NCBI RefSeq assembly: GCF_000230995.2
Contig: NC_019973.1
Location: forward strand, 5,532,001 to 5,596,000
DNA: 64,000 bases
Reading direction: 5' to 3'
Source of the DNA: Mesorhizobium australicum WSM2073
Lineage (GTDB): Bacteria; Pseudomonadota; Alphaproteobacteria; Rhizobiales; Rhizobiaceae
The first letter of the stretch is position 1, and each line of letters begins with the position of its first letter. A program made the translations under genes and the position numbers. This document shows, one piece after another, positions 52,667-62,354 of this stretch. The notes below the pieces were generated by a model. The model did no database searches. It saw only the letters and a list, made by a program, of their open reading frames with translations, and was not told the DNA's origin.

Positions 52667-52993
52667 CTATCTCACGGACGAGAAAGCTGTCGGCGTGAGC
52701 AGCTGGCTGCTGATATTGGCAACGATCTGCCCGTCGCGCTCGGACTCGTCCCGGGCCCTGTGCCATGCCGGATCGGTGACGAAAGCCGTCCATTTCGCCT
52801 CACGCTCGGCCAGTGATTCCCAGGCTAGGAAATAGGTGAGGCGATTGCTGTTTTCGCCGATCACCGTGGTGAAAAACCCGGCCTGGCGGATGCCATGCCT
52901 CTCCCAGATGGCCAGCGTCTGCTCGGAAAAGCGCTTGAGCAACGCCGGCAGCCTGCCCGGCAGGCAGTCATAGATGCGCAGTTCATAGATCAT
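52667..52993 (-). CDS. NIPSNAP-family protein
   Basis: 108 residues from ATG 52993; a start at 53041 would add residues with no family match. MIYELRIYDCLPGRLPALLK and FTTVIGENSNRLTYFLAWES are typical of NIPSNAP dimeric ferredoxin-like proteins. Often encoded beside sugar-acid dehydratases; precise role unknown. Confidence 0.85.
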   Translation of the reverse strand: MIYELRIYDCLPGRLPALLKRFSEQTLAIWERHGIRQAGFFTTVIGENSNRLTYFLAWESLAEREAKWTAFVTDPAWHRARDESERDGQIVANISSQLLTPTAFSSVR

Positions 52994-53095
52994 GGTTTCG
53001 TCCGTTTCTTTCTTCGCCTCTCCCTTGGGAGAGGTCGACACGAATGGTCAGTCGTCGGCCCTGTGAGCCAAGGAGAGTGAGGGCAGGAGTCTGGG

Positions 53096-54454
53096 CTAAC
53101 TCCAGGTCCGGTCCCAGCTATATTCATTGTCCCAATGCTCGGTGGATTGCCATATCCCGGCGACACCGGGCTGCAGGTGCTGGCTGATCACCTCGTCGAC
53201 CACATCGTCTATGCCCAGCCCCGGCTTGTCGGGCACGGTGATGAAGCCGTCCTTGACGAGCGGCTTGGGAAGGCCTGTGACGATATCGTCCCACCAGTCG
53301 ACATCGGCGGAGTGGTATTCGAGCGCCATGAAATTTTCGGTAGCGGTCGCGACATGCGCGGCGGCCATCGCGGCGATCGGGCTTTCGGCCATATGGATGG
53401 CCATGGCGACACCGTGATCCTGCGCCATGTCGCCGATCTTCTTGGTCTCGAGAATACCCCCACTGGTGAGCAGGTCCGGGTGGATGACGGAGAGGCCGCC
53501 GCTCTTGAGCAGCGGCTCGAAGCCTTCCTTGAGGTAGATGTCTTCGCCGGTGCACATCGGCACCGTGGTGGCCCCCTGCAATTGCCGGTACTGCTCGGTG
53601 TGTTGCCAGGGGATCACATCCTCCAGCCAGGCCGGGGCGTATTTCTCGATGCGACGCGACAGGCGAATGCCGTCCTGCAGCGAGATGTGGCCGACATGGT
53701 CGATGGCGAGCGGGATCTCGTATCCGATCACCTCGCGAACCTCGTGGATGTACTGCTCGAGCAGGTCGATCCCCTTCTCGGTGAAATGCAGGCCGGTGAA
53801 CGGGTGCTGCACGTTCTGCGCGTCGTAGGCGAGATTGCGGGCCTTGCGCTCCTCAAGCGTGCCGCCACGGCCGCGCGGATTGGCATGAAACCCTTCGAGC
53901 GCGCCGGCGGGCGCGGATACGGCGCCCGGGACATGGGCGATCTGCATCAAGCCCAGGTCCATCTTGAGGAAGGTGAAACCACGGTCCATGCGCTGCTTGA
54001 GGCGCTTTCCGGTTTCGGTGCCGCTCGGTTTCTCGGCATCGGTATCGCAATAGACGCGCACCTGATCGCGGAACTTGCCGCCGAGCATCTGGTAGATGGG
54101 AACGCCATAGGCCTTGCCGGCGAGATCCCAGAGCGCGATCTCGACCGCCGAGACGCCGCCGCCCTGCCGACCGTGCCCGCCAAATTGCTTGATGCGGCGA
54201 AACAGGCGATCGATGTCGCAAGGGTTCTCGCCAAGCAGCCGGCTCTTCAGCATCAGCGCGTAGGTGGCGCTGGCGCCGTCGCGCACCTCGCCAAGCCCGA
54301 CGATGCCTTGATTGGTATAGATCTTGAGCAGCGCCGAGGTGAACGGCGCACCGACGATCTCGGCCACCCGCATGTCGGTGATGCGAAGCTCGGACGGCTT
54401 CGAGTTGGTGTTGACCCGGTTGAGGGCCTCGTCGGCTCCATCCGTCTTTGGCAT
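53096..54454 (-). CDS. Mandelate racemase/enolase-superfamily dehydratase 2
   Basis: 452 residues. Lys in [10 protein letters not shown], metal ligands in [20 protein letters not shown] and [10 protein letters not shown], His in [12 protein letters not shown]. It has an insertion of about 40 residues after the Lys strand ([20 protein letters not shown]), which the neighbouring paralogues lack. Sugar-acid substrate unknown. Confidence 0.87.
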   Translation of the reverse strand: MPKTDGADEALNRVNTNSKPSELRITDMRVAEIVGAPFTSALLKIYTNQGIVGLGEVRDGASATYALMLKSRLLGENPCDIDRLFRRIKQFGGHGRQGGGVSAVEIALWDLAGKAYGVPIYQMLGGKFRDQVRVYCDTDAEKPSGTETGKRLKQRMDRGFTFLKMDLGLMQIAHVPGAVSAPAGALEGFHANPRGRGGTLEERKARNLAYDAQNVQHPFTGLHFTEKGIDLLEQYIHEVREVIGYEIPLAIDHVGHISLQDGIRLSRRIEKYAPAWLEDVIPWQHTEQYRQLQGATTVPMCTGEDIYLKEGFEPLLKSGGLSVIHPDLLTSGGILETKKIGDMAQDHGVAMAIHMAESPIAAMAAAHVATATENFMALEYHSADVDWWDDIVTGLPKPLVKDGFITVPDKPGLGIDDVVDEVISQHLQPGVAGIWQSTEHWDNEYSWDRTWS

Positions 54455-54509
54455 GACTTATCCCCGTTCTGATTTGCGGGTCGTCGCCCGCATGCTGCCG
54501 ATTGCGTTG

Positions 54510-55676
54510 CTAGCCCAGTTCGATCTCATGGGCTTGCAGGTAATCGCGGTTCATCTCGATGCCGAGACCCGGCCTCAACGAGAGCTTGAGGCTACCGTTC
54601 GAAACATCGAGCGGCTTGTCGATAAGATGATCGTACTTGCCCAAATTCCACTCCGACGTTTCGAGCTTGTAGAAGTTCGGAACGGTCATCATCACCTGCG
54701 CTCCCGCAACCACGTTGATCGGTCCCGCGGCGTCGTGGGGCGAGACTGGGATGTAGTAGGCTTCGCACAGAGCGGAAATCTTCTTGAGTTCGGTAATTCC
54801 GCCGGTCCAGGTGACGTCAGGCATGATGTAGTCGGCGAGCTTGTTCTCGAGAACCGGCACGAAATCCCACTTTGTGTGGCCACGCTCGCCCCAAGAGATA
54901 GCGGCACTGACCTTCTCGCGAACCTGCTTGAGGGCGTTAAGGCTCTCGGGCGGGCATGGCTCCTCGAACCAGTCGATCTGGCCGGCCTCCTCGAGGCTGC
55001 GACAGAGGCGAATGGCGGTCGGAACATCGAAGCGGCCGTGCGCATCGATGAGGATGTCGATGTCGGGGCCTGCCGTTTCGCGGATCAGAGCCGTGAGTTC
55101 GGCAGCCTCGCGCTCGTCCTTGCGGGTCATGCCGCCGTCGAGATAGCCGTCCCGCTGTTCGCGCGACACACCGTCGGCATCGCGACCCTGGTGGGGGAAG
55201 GGGTCGAACTTGAGAGCAGTATGTCCGGACTCGACGATGTCCAGGATTTCGCGCACCACAGCGTCCTTGCTGGTGAATTTGGCCTGGTTGGGGTGGGTGT
55301 AGAGCGCGATCTCATCGCGGACCGGCCCGCCCAACAGCTCGTAGATCGGCTTGCCGAGGACTTTGCCCCTGATGTCCCAGAGGGCTATGTCGATCGCGCT
55401 CACGCATTCGACCGCGGCGCCACGGCTACCCATATAGGTGAAGCCGCGGAAGATCTTGTGCCAGAGGCATTCGATACGCGCCGGATCTTCGCCTGTCACG
55501 GCGGCTCCGATCTGTCGAAGGATCGTGCAGAGGGCGCGGTTGGCGAGCTTCGTGGTGGTGGTGATCTCTCCCCAGCCGCTCACTCCCTCGTCTGTCGTTA
55601 CCTCGACGAACAGGAATTCCCCCCAATAGGAAGCACCAGACTTGATCAGCCACGGCCGAACGCTCGTGATTTTCAT
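54510..55676 (-). CDS. Mandelate racemase/enolase-superfamily dehydratase 3
   Basis: 388 residues, ATG 55676 with AAGG upstream; GTG/ATG 55703 is possible. Motifs ALKFDPFPHQG (Lys), DILIDAHGRFDV (Asp-His), IDWFEEPCPPES, AISWGERGHT and PVSPHDAAGPI. Closest to galactonate-dehydratase-like (GalD) enzymes. Confidence 0.88.
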   Translation of the reverse strand: MKITSVRPWLIKSGASYWGEFLFVEVTTDEGVSGWGEITTTTKLANRALCTILRQIGAAVTGEDPARIECLWHKIFRGFTYMGSRGAAVECVSAIDIALWDIRGKVLGKPIYELLGGPVRDEIALYTHPNQAKFTSKDAVVREILDIVESGHTALKFDPFPHQGRDADGVSREQRDGYLDGGMTRKDEREAAELTALIRETAGPDIDILIDAHGRFDVPTAIRLCRSLEEAGQIDWFEEPCPPESLNALKQVREKVSAAISWGERGHTKWDFVPVLENKLADYIMPDVTWTGGITELKKISALCEAYYIPVSPHDAAGPINVVAGAQVMMTVPNFYKLETSEWNLGKYDHLIDKPLDVSNGSLKLSLRPGLGIEMNRDYLQAHEIELG

Positions 55677-55732
55677 TTCAACTGCCTTTTCACTAGTGGT
55701 CAACCACGCTGTTCCAGACCTGACCCCTCGTC

Positions 55733-56443
55733 CTATCCGGCCCGAGCGGCGTTGCGTGCACGCATCTGTTCGAGAACATGCCGGCCGGAACCCTCGACGT
55801 GGCGGGAGATGAGTTCGGCCGCCTTGTCGGCCTCCCCGGTCTTGATGAGCGCAATGAGTTCGCGATGCTCACGAATGATCGCGGCACGCCGCGCGAGCGT
55901 GAAATTGAAACGCCGGCTCACCGCTCGCAGCACTTCGCGATGCTTCCACCAGAGCTCGGCGGCATGGCGGTTATAGTGCCGCTGGTACATCACCGTGTGA
56001 AATGCGGTATCCAGTTCACTGTGCCTGAACGTGTCGGCGAAATTGTTCTCTTCGATCAGGCCTTGGATGCGTTCGAGTTCGGCGATGTCCTCGCCGGTGG
56101 CCATACCTACAAACCATCGCGTCAGGGCTGGCTCGATCAGAACTCCGATCTCGTAGATATCGCGGACGAAATCCTGATCGATGGGCCTTACACGCGCCCC
56201 GCGGTTGGGAGAAAAGATGACGAACCCCTCGCCCCGCAACAGTTGCAGGGCCTCGCGCACGGGATTGGTCGACGTGCCGTGGCGGCGGGCGAGATCGGTC
56301 ACAACAAGCCGTTCGTTGGCGGCGAGCCGTCCCTCGATGATGTCTTCCCTGATCAGTTCGTAAAGCGAGGCACCCTCGCTGGAGGCTCCGGTGGCGTCGA
56401 TCCCCGGGGGTGGCTTTGCTTTGAAATCGTCTGTTTCGGCCAA
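55733..56443 (-). CDS. GntR-family regulator with FCD domain, second copy
   Basis: 236 residues from TTG 56443, chosen for GGGGAG seven bases upstream; no ATG fits. Winged helix VTDLARRHGTSTNPVREALQ, FCD domain IYEIGVLIEPALTRWF, HSELDTAFHTVMYQ, IREHRELIALIKTGEADKAA. It sits between the enolase genes and the maltose-type ABC operon and probably controls both. Confidence 0.85.
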   Translation of the reverse strand: MAETDDFKAKPPPGIDATGASSEGASLYELIREDIIEGRLAANERLVVTDLARRHGTSTNPVREALQLLRGEGFVIFSPNRGARVRPIDQDFVRDIYEIGVLIEPALTRWFVGMATGEDIAELERIQGLIEENNFADTFRHSELDTAFHTVMYQRHYNRHAAELWWKHREVLRAVSRRFNFTLARRAAIIREHRELIALIKTGEADKAAELISRHVEGSGRHVLEQMRARNAARAG

Positions 56444-56499
56444 GGGCCGGCTCCCCAAATTAATACACAGTCTGTCCGATATCACGCACGGTTCCCATA

Positions 56500-56565
56500 A
56501 ACAATGTACGATCTCGTGCGTTGACAGGCAATCCATGTTCTGAAAACGTACCAAGTGGTCGAGAG
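56500..56565. promoter_or_regulatory. Possible operator/promoter before the second ABC operon
   Basis: The 184-base gap holds two GTAC-centred A/T-rich motifs, CAATGTACGATC and AAACGTACCAAG, and a TTGACA element between them (56520). FCD-type GntR proteins often bind GTAC-like palindromes. Not conclusive. Confidence 0.3.
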
Positions 56566-56627
56566 GATACACCGTACTGCAATAACCATCCTCGCGATCG
56601 CAGGGCGGAGAACCAGGGAGGATACCT

Positions 56628-58106
56628 ATGACGAGGATCATGCTCGGCAGTGCGGTCCTGCGCGGCACTGTCGTCGGTATTTTGACGGCATCACTTATGT
56701 CCACATCGGCGTTGGGTGCGCCACCGGTCGACCTCAGCAAATGGTCGCCCGAATATGTGCGCTCCATCGCGGGAACACAGGATTTCGACACGGCCGGCGA
56801 TTGCGCCAAGGTCACGCCGCTGGATTACAAGGGGCGACTGACTTTCTGGTATCAGGGCGTGTTCGAGGGCGATCCCGACCTGCTGCGCCAGTACTACAAG
56901 GATTTCTTCGAGACTTTCCGCAAGACCTATCCGAACATCAAGCTCGAGGAACAGGCCCTCACCTATAACGACCTTCTCGACAAGTTCCGCACCGCGCTCC
57001 TGGGCAATGCCGCGCCGATGGCGGTGCGCCTGCAAATCCTGGGCGGTACCGAATTCGCCTCGAAAGGCTATCTGCAGCCGCTCAAGCCGGAGGATGTGGG
57101 CTATTCGACCGAGGATTTCTGGCCCGGCGCCATGAAGGCCGTGACCTGGGATGGGGTCACATACGGCGTTCCAACGAACAACGAGACGATGGCGTTCATC
57201 TGGAATGCCGACATCTTCAAGCGTGCGGGTCTCGATCCGGACAAGGCTCCCGCAACCTGGGACGACGTCGTCAAATATTCCAAGCAGATCCACGACAAGC
57301 TCGGCATTGCCGGTTACGGCCTCGTGGCTCGCAAGAATGCCGGCAATACGCCCTATCGCTTCATGCCACAGCTGTGGGCCTATGGCGGCGGCGTCTTCGA
57401 CGAAGCCACCGCGAACCCGACTTACAAGGAGGTGGAACTCGACAGCCCGCAGAGCAAGGCGGCGCTGCAAGCCTCATACGACATGTATGTCCGCGACAAG
57501 TCGGTTCCGGTCTCGGCGCTCACCAACCAGCAGGCCGACAACCAGCCTCTGTTCGTCGCCGGCCAGTTGGGCATGATGGTTTCCCACCCGTCCGACTACA
57601 ACGTCATGCTCGACCTGCAGGCCAAGGCGACCGGGACCGACAAGGACAAGGCGCAGACCGTCATCGACAATATGCGCTACGGCCTGATCCCGACCGGTCC
57701 TGACGGCAAGCGCGCCGTCGTGTTCGGCGGCTCGAACATTCACATCCTGAAGCCCGAGTATGTAGAGGGTGGCAAGGTGGACGAGCCGGCCGCGAAGGCG
57801 ATGATCTGCATGTGGGCGAGCCCCGAATGGTCGCTGAAGATGGCCTATGCCGGCTCGAACCCGGGCAATCTTAACGGCTTCAAGACCAAATGGATGAAGG
57901 AACGTCTGGACCATATCAAGTTCCTCGATGTCACGACTTCGATGCTGCCCTATGGCATCCCCTTCCCGGCGCTGCCGGAATCCCCCGAGATCATGAATAT
58001 CATCGTCCCGGACATGCTGCAGAATGCGCTGACCGGCGCGATGACCGTCGACCAGGCAGCGGACGATGCGGCCAAGAAGGTGAAAGACCTAATGGGCGGG
58101 CTCTAG
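56628..58106 (+). CDS. ABC transporter solute-binding protein, family 1
   Basis: 492 residues with signal peptide ending STSALGA. SBP_bac_1 features: LTFWYQGVFEGDPDLLRQYY, KGYLQPLKPED, GVPTNNETMAFIWNADIFKR and QPLFVAGQLGMMVS. Longer than most members (about 420). Captures an oligosaccharide or sugar acid for the MalFG-type permeases downstream. Confidence 0.92.
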   Translation: MTRIMLGSAVLRGTVVGILTASLMSTSALGAPPVDLSKWSPEYVRSIAGTQDFDTAGDCAKVTPLDYKGRLTFWYQGVFEGDPDLLRQYYKDFFETFRKTYPNIKLEEQALTYNDLLDKFRTALLGNAAPMAVRLQILGGTEFASKGYLQPLKPEDVGYSTEDFWPGAMKAVTWDGVTYGVPTNNETMAFIWNADIFKRAGLDPDKAPATWDDVVKYSKQIHDKLGIAGYGLVARKNAGNTPYRFMPQLWAYGGGVFDEATANPTYKEVELDSPQSKAALQASYDMYVRDKSVPVSALTNQQADNQPLFVAGQLGMMVSHPSDYNVMLDLQAKATGTDKDKAQTVIDNMRYGLIPTGPDGKRAVVFGGSNIHILKPEYVEGGKVDEPAAKAMICMWASPEWSLKMAYAGSNPGNLNGFKTKWMKERLDHIKFLDVTTSMLPYGIPFPALPESPEIMNIIVPDMLQNALTGAMTVDQAADDAAKKVKDLMGGL

Positions 58107-58122
58107 TCCCAACCTGACCTGC

Positions 58123-58157
58123 GAACCGGCTGCGCCAAGAGCGCAGCCGGTTCTTTT
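58123..58157 (+). terminator. Hairpin with T run after the binding-protein gene
   Basis: GAACCGGCTGCGC (58123-58135), loop CAAGA, exact complement (58141-58153) and TTTT. It lies between the binding-protein and permease genes, so it acts as a partial terminator giving excess binding protein. Confidence 0.75.
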
Positions 58158-58179
58158 CGAAAAACAAGGGCACGCCACA

Positions 58180-59139
58180 GTGACGATCGTGACCGGCAAG
58201 GCCGAGGCTCGCCGAAAATCGCAACCCGGCGGGTCAGGCGCATTGCGGAACATCTGGGCCCATCGCGCCGACTACGCATACGTGCTCCCGGCGATCGCCG
58301 TGATGCTCGTCGTCATCGCCTATCCGATCTACTACACGATCGAGCTGTCGTTCTATAAGACGCCCCCCGGTCTGCAGCTCCGCGACAAGACCTTCATCGG
58401 CTTCGACAATTACACCACCATCCTCACCAGCGATGTGTTCTGGAAAGTAACCTGGAACACCCTGATCTGGACATTCGGATCCACTTTCATCTCCTTTGTC
58501 CTGGGATTTGCCACGGCGCTGGCGCTGCACCGAGACTTTGTCGGCCGCGGCGTCCTGCGCGCCATCCTGATCATTCCCTGGGTGATCAGCGCCGTTGCCG
58601 CCTCCTATATCTGGAAGTGGATCTACCATTCGGATTTCGGCATCATCGGCGCGGTGCTGGTCGGCCTCGGATTGACTGACCGGCCACCCAATTTCATCGA
58701 CAACGTCAGCACGGTGCTGCCCTCCCTGATCGTCGTCAATATCTGGCGCGAGTTTCCGTTTGCCATGATCATGATGATGGCCGGCCTGCAGACAGTCCCC
58801 GAGCAATTGTTGCGGGCCGCCAAGGTCGACGGGGCCAATGCATGGCAGCGCTTCTGGCACGTCACTTTCCCGCACTTGCGCAACGTCTCGGTGGTGACGA
58901 TCCTGCTGCTCGCGGTGGCCAACTTCAATTCCTTCATCATCCCCTGGATCATGACCGCAGGCGGGCCGTCGAACGCATCGCATATCTGGATAACCCACAT
59001 CTATGAGCTCGCCTTCGGCCGCCAGCGCTGGGGCGTGGCATCGGCTTATTCGGTGCTCCTGTTCCTCATCCTGATGACGCTGGGCTATTTCTACGTCCGG
59101 GCGCTAAGCGGCAATGAGCGGAAAGAGGGGAGCACATGA
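58180..59139 (+). CDS. Maltose-type ABC permease, MalF-like
   Basis: 319 residues, GTG start with AAGGG upstream. Six spans; the EAA loop appears as LLRAAKVDGANAWQRFWHVT. Inner-membrane half of the transporter; four-base overlap with the next gene. Confidence 0.92.
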   Translation: MTIVTGKAEARRKSQPGGSGALRNIWAHRADYAYVLPAIAVMLVVIAYPIYYTIELSFYKTPPGLQLRDKTFIGFDNYTTILTSDVFWKVTWNTLIWTFGSTFISFVLGFATALALHRDFVGRGVLRAILIIPWVISAVAASYIWKWIYHSDFGIIGAVLVGLGLTDRPPNFIDNVSTVLPSLIVVNIWREFPFAMIMMMAGLQTVPEQLLRAAKVDGANAWQRFWHVTFPHLRNVSVVTILLLAVANFNSFIIPWIMTAGGPSNASHIWITHIYELAFGRQRWGVASAYSVLLFLILMTLGYFYVRALSGNERKEGST

Positions 59140-60026
59140 GCACGCTTGCAGAGACAGCCTCCCGAGGCCGGCCCCATCGCCGCATGCGCGTCGACGGATG
59201 GCGCTGGGCCGGGCGCATCTTCCTCTTGTTCATGCTGATTTACACCGCGGTGCCGATGATCTGGATGCTGATCACCTCGATCAAGTCCGGCTTCGCGGCG
59301 ACGCAATTCCCGCCGCAATGGTGGCCAAACGAGCCTACGCTTGCCAGCTACAAGAAGCTGCTCGATCCGCAGAACAGCGTCGGCCAGGACTTCCTGCGCT
59401 TCTTCTGGAACAGCCTGTTCGTGTCGACCGTCACGACAATCCTTTCGGTGATCGTTGCCGTCCCCGCGGCCTACGCGTTTTCGCGCTTCACCTTCCCCGG
59501 CCGGAACTTCCTGTTCTTCGCCGTGCTGCTGCGCAACATGTTCCCAGCGGTGATCTTTCTCGTGCCGCTCTTCATCCTGATGCGTGCGATCGGGCTGGTG
59601 AACACGCATGGCTCGCTGATCCTGACCTATCTCACCTTCGGCCTGCCCCTGGCGATCTGGCTGCTCAAGGGTTTTTACGACAACATCCCGGTGCAGCTCG
59701 AGCAGGCGGCGCGTATCGATGGGGCAACACGGTTCCAGGCCTTCATCATGATCGTGATGCCGCTCTCGACGCCGGGGATCATCGCCACCGCGATCTATTC
59801 CTTCATCGGCGCGTGGAACGAGTACATCTACGCCTACACGTTCCTCTCCAAAAATGAACAGTTGACCCTGCCGGTCGGCATCCAGCGCTTCTTCTCGGAA
59901 AACACGACGGACTTTCCGGGACTGATGGCGGCGAGCTTCATGATGAGCGTGCCTGTCGTGGTGCTGTTCCTCGTCCTGCAGCGATACTTCGTACGCGCCC
60001 TGACAGAAGGCGCGGTCAAGCATTAG
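59136..60026 (+). CDS. Maltose-type ABC permease, MalG-like
   Basis: 296 residues. Six spans and EAA loop LEQAARIDGATRFQAFIMIV. The pair with the MalF-like protein forms the channel. Confidence 0.92.
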   Translation: MSTLAETASRGRPHRRMRVDGWRWAGRIFLLFMLIYTAVPMIWMLITSIKSGFAATQFPPQWWPNEPTLASYKKLLDPQNSVGQDFLRFFWNSLFVSTVTTILSVIVAVPAAYAFSRFTFPGRNFLFFAVLLRNMFPAVIFLVPLFILMRAIGLVNTHGSLILTYLTFGLPLAIWLLKGFYDNIPVQLEQAARIDGATRFQAFIMIVMPLSTPGIIATAIYSFIGAWNEYIYAYTFLSKNEQLTLPVGIQRFFSENTTDFPGLMAASFMMSVPVVVLFLVLQRYFVRALTEGAVKH

Positions 60027-60036
60027 GGAGTTGCCG

Positions 60037-61134
60037 ATGGCCCATGTGGTCCTCAAAGATCTCGTCAAGACCTATGGCGGCTTCAAGGCCGTCAACGACG
60101 TTTCACTGACGGTCAACGACGGCGAGTTCGTTGCGCTTGTCGGCCCTTCAGGCTGCGGAAAGACGACCACGCTCAATCTCGTTGCCGGGCTGACCCCGAT
60201 CACATCGGGCGACATCCTCATTGGCGACCAGGTGGTCAACGATCTCGACCCCAAGGACCGGGACATCGCAATGGTGTTCCAGAACTACGCGCTCTATCCG
60301 CAAAAGTCGGTCTACATGAACCTCGCGTTCCCGCTACAGATGCGCAAACTGCCCAGTGACGAGATCGAGAAGAAGGTCAAGGAAGCGGCGCGCGTGCTCG
60401 ACATGACGCACCTGCTCGAGCGCAAGCCGCGCGAACTTTCGGGCGGGCAGCAGCAGCGTGTGGCGCTGGGCCGTGCTCTCGTGCGCGATCCCGCGGTGTT
60501 TCTCATGGACGAGCCGCTCTCCAACCTCGACGCGAAACTGCGCGTACAGATGCGGTCGGAGATCAAGCGCTTCCACCAGGACCTCAAGGCGACGATCATC
60601 TATGTGACGCACGACCAGCTCGAAGCCGTCACCATGGCCGACAAGATGGCGGTGATGAACGGCGGCTTCCTGCAGCAATACGATTCACCGGCGCAGGTCT
60701 TTGCCCATCCGGTGAACATGTTCGTCGCCAGCTTCATCGGCAGCCCGGCAATGAGCCTCATTCCGCTGGAGACATCGACGGCGAACGGCAACACCGTGCT
60801 GACCAGCGCGGAGGGCTGGAGCCTCGGGCTCTCGCCGCGCAACGTCCAGAAGGTCACGGGGGCAACGACCAGGAAAATCGTGCTCGGCGCACGCCACTCG
60901 ACGATCAAGCTGCACAAGAGCGCCGTGCAAGGCGGCATCCCGGCCAAGGTCTACACGGTGGAACCAACCGGAGACGTCACCTTCGTGCAGGCGTTCCTGT
61001 CCGGTGCCATCGTCAACGTCAGCGTGCCGCCCAACATTGCCGTCGCGCCCGACGAGCGGATCTGGCTCGAGTTCGACCAGGAGCGGATGCATCTGTTCGA
61101 CGGTGAAACCGAGATGGCTCTCGAGGCCAACTGA
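60037..61134 (+). CDS. ABC transporter ATPase, MalK/UgpC type
   Basis: 365 residues; AGGGAG before ATG 60037. Walker A GPSGCGKTTTLNLV, signature LSGGQQQRVALGRAL, Walker B VFLMDEPLSNLDAKL, switch His in YVTHDQLEAVTMAD, and C-terminal TOBE-like domain. Confidence 0.94.
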   Translation: MAHVVLKDLVKTYGGFKAVNDVSLTVNDGEFVALVGPSGCGKTTTLNLVAGLTPITSGDILIGDQVVNDLDPKDRDIAMVFQNYALYPQKSVYMNLAFPLQMRKLPSDEIEKKVKEAARVLDMTHLLERKPRELSGGQQQRVALGRALVRDPAVFLMDEPLSNLDAKLRVQMRSEIKRFHQDLKATIIYVTHDQLEAVTMADKMAVMNGGFLQQYDSPAQVFAHPVNMFVASFIGSPAMSLIPLETSTANGNTVLTSAEGWSLGLSPRNVQKVTGATTRKIVLGARHSTIKLHKSAVQGGIPAKVYTVEPTGDVTFVQAFLSGAIVNVSVPPNIAVAPDERIWLEFDQERMHLFDGETEMALEAN

Positions 61135-61167
61135 GACAGGGCGGATGCGTGTGGGACATGGGCGTGG

Positions 61168-62331
61168 ATGACTACGAAACTTAAGATCACGGCGATCAAA
61201 CCCTATCCGGCATGGGTGGGAACGCGCAATCAGATGCTGGTCAAGGTCGAGACCGACCAGGGCATTTTCGGTTGGGGCGAGAGCGGCCTGAGCGGCCGCG
61301 AGAAGGCCGTGGCCGGCGCGGTCGAGCACTATCGCGAGTTTCTCATCGGCCGCGATCCCATGCAGATCGGGCGGATCTGGCAGGAGGTTTATCGCAGCCA
61401 GTATTTCGAAGGCGGTCGGGTTCTGCAGGCAGCTATTTCGGCCATCGATATCGCCCTCCACGATATCAAGGGCAAGGCGCTGGGGGTGCCGGTCTACGAA
61501 TTGCTGGGCGGCAAGCAGCGCGACCGGATCCCCACCTTCGCCTCGACCGGAGACGAGGCCGAGGGCGATGTTGCCATCGAGCGGGCCCGCGAACTGCGCG
61601 CACAAGGCTGGCAGGCGATCCGCTTCTTTCCCGTCGGGCAAAACAGCAGGGATGTTTTCGAGCCACGCGAGTCGATCGGCGCTACCGCGACCATGCTGAA
61701 CAAGGCGCGCCGGCACCTGGGTAACGATGTCGTCCTCGGCATCGACTATCATCATCGGCTGTCGGTGGCGGAGGCGGCGAGCTTCTGCAACAAGCTCGAC
61801 CGCGGCGTGCTCGATTTTCTCGAGGAGCCGATACGCGACGAGACGCCAGAAGCGTACGAATCCCTCCGCACGATGACCGACATCCCCTTCGCCATTGGCG
61901 AGGAATTTACCAGCAAGTGGCAGTTCCTGCCCTATATCGAGCGCGGCATCCACCAGTTCAACCGGCTCGATATCTGCAATGCCGGCGGGTTCACCGAGGC
62001 AATGAAAATCGCTGGCTGGAGCGAGGCGCACTATGTGGACCTGATGCCGCACAATCCGCTTGGTCCAGTGTGCACGGCCGCGACCGTGCATCTGGCCGCC
62101 GCGGTCCCCAACTTCGCGTGGCTCGAAACCAGGGCCCCCGAAGCAAGGCTCGGCTTCGACAATTCCGAATTTTTCCCGGTGCAACCACGGCTCGACGGCC
62201 CCGACTACCCGGTGGGCGATCTGCCGGGGCTCGGCGTCGAGGTCAACGAAGAGGCCGTCCAGGCGCAGAGCTTCCATTTCTGGGAAGCGCCCCACCTCAA
62301 GCGCCGCGATGGTTCTGTCACGAACTGGTAG
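61168..62331 (+). CDS. Enolase-superfamily dehydratase 4 (galactonate-dehydratase-like)
   Basis: 387 residues. FGWGESGLSGREKAVAGAVE at the N-terminal cap; metal ligands in VLGIDYHHRLS, LDFLEEPIRDE and AIGEEFTSK; His in DLMPHNPLGPVC. The KxK general base site reads IRFFPVG, so the usual first Lys is Arg. Downstream of the ABC ATPase in the same operon. Confidence 0.88.
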   Translation: MTTKLKITAIKPYPAWVGTRNQMLVKVETDQGIFGWGESGLSGREKAVAGAVEHYREFLIGRDPMQIGRIWQEVYRSQYFEGGRVLQAAISAIDIALHDIKGKALGVPVYELLGGKQRDRIPTFASTGDEAEGDVAIERARELRAQGWQAIRFFPVGQNSRDVFEPRESIGATATMLNKARRHLGNDVVLGIDYHHRLSVAEAASFCNKLDRGVLDFLEEPIRDETPEAYESLRTMTDIPFAIGEEFTSKWQFLPYIERGIHQFNRLDICNAGGFTEAMKIAGWSEAHYVDLMPHNPLGPVCTAATVHLAAAVPNFAWLETRAPEARLGFDNSEFFPVQPRLDGPDYPVGDLPGLGVEVNEEAVQAQSFHFWEAPHLKRRDGSVTNW

Positions 62332-62354
62332 TTCCCTTTCAATCGGAGTCCACA

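Noticed and set aside
51710..54472. Long plus-strand frames opposite the enolase-superfamily genes
   Set aside because: Shadow frames, Asp/His/Arg-biased, no motif; real genes on the minus strand explain the sequence.
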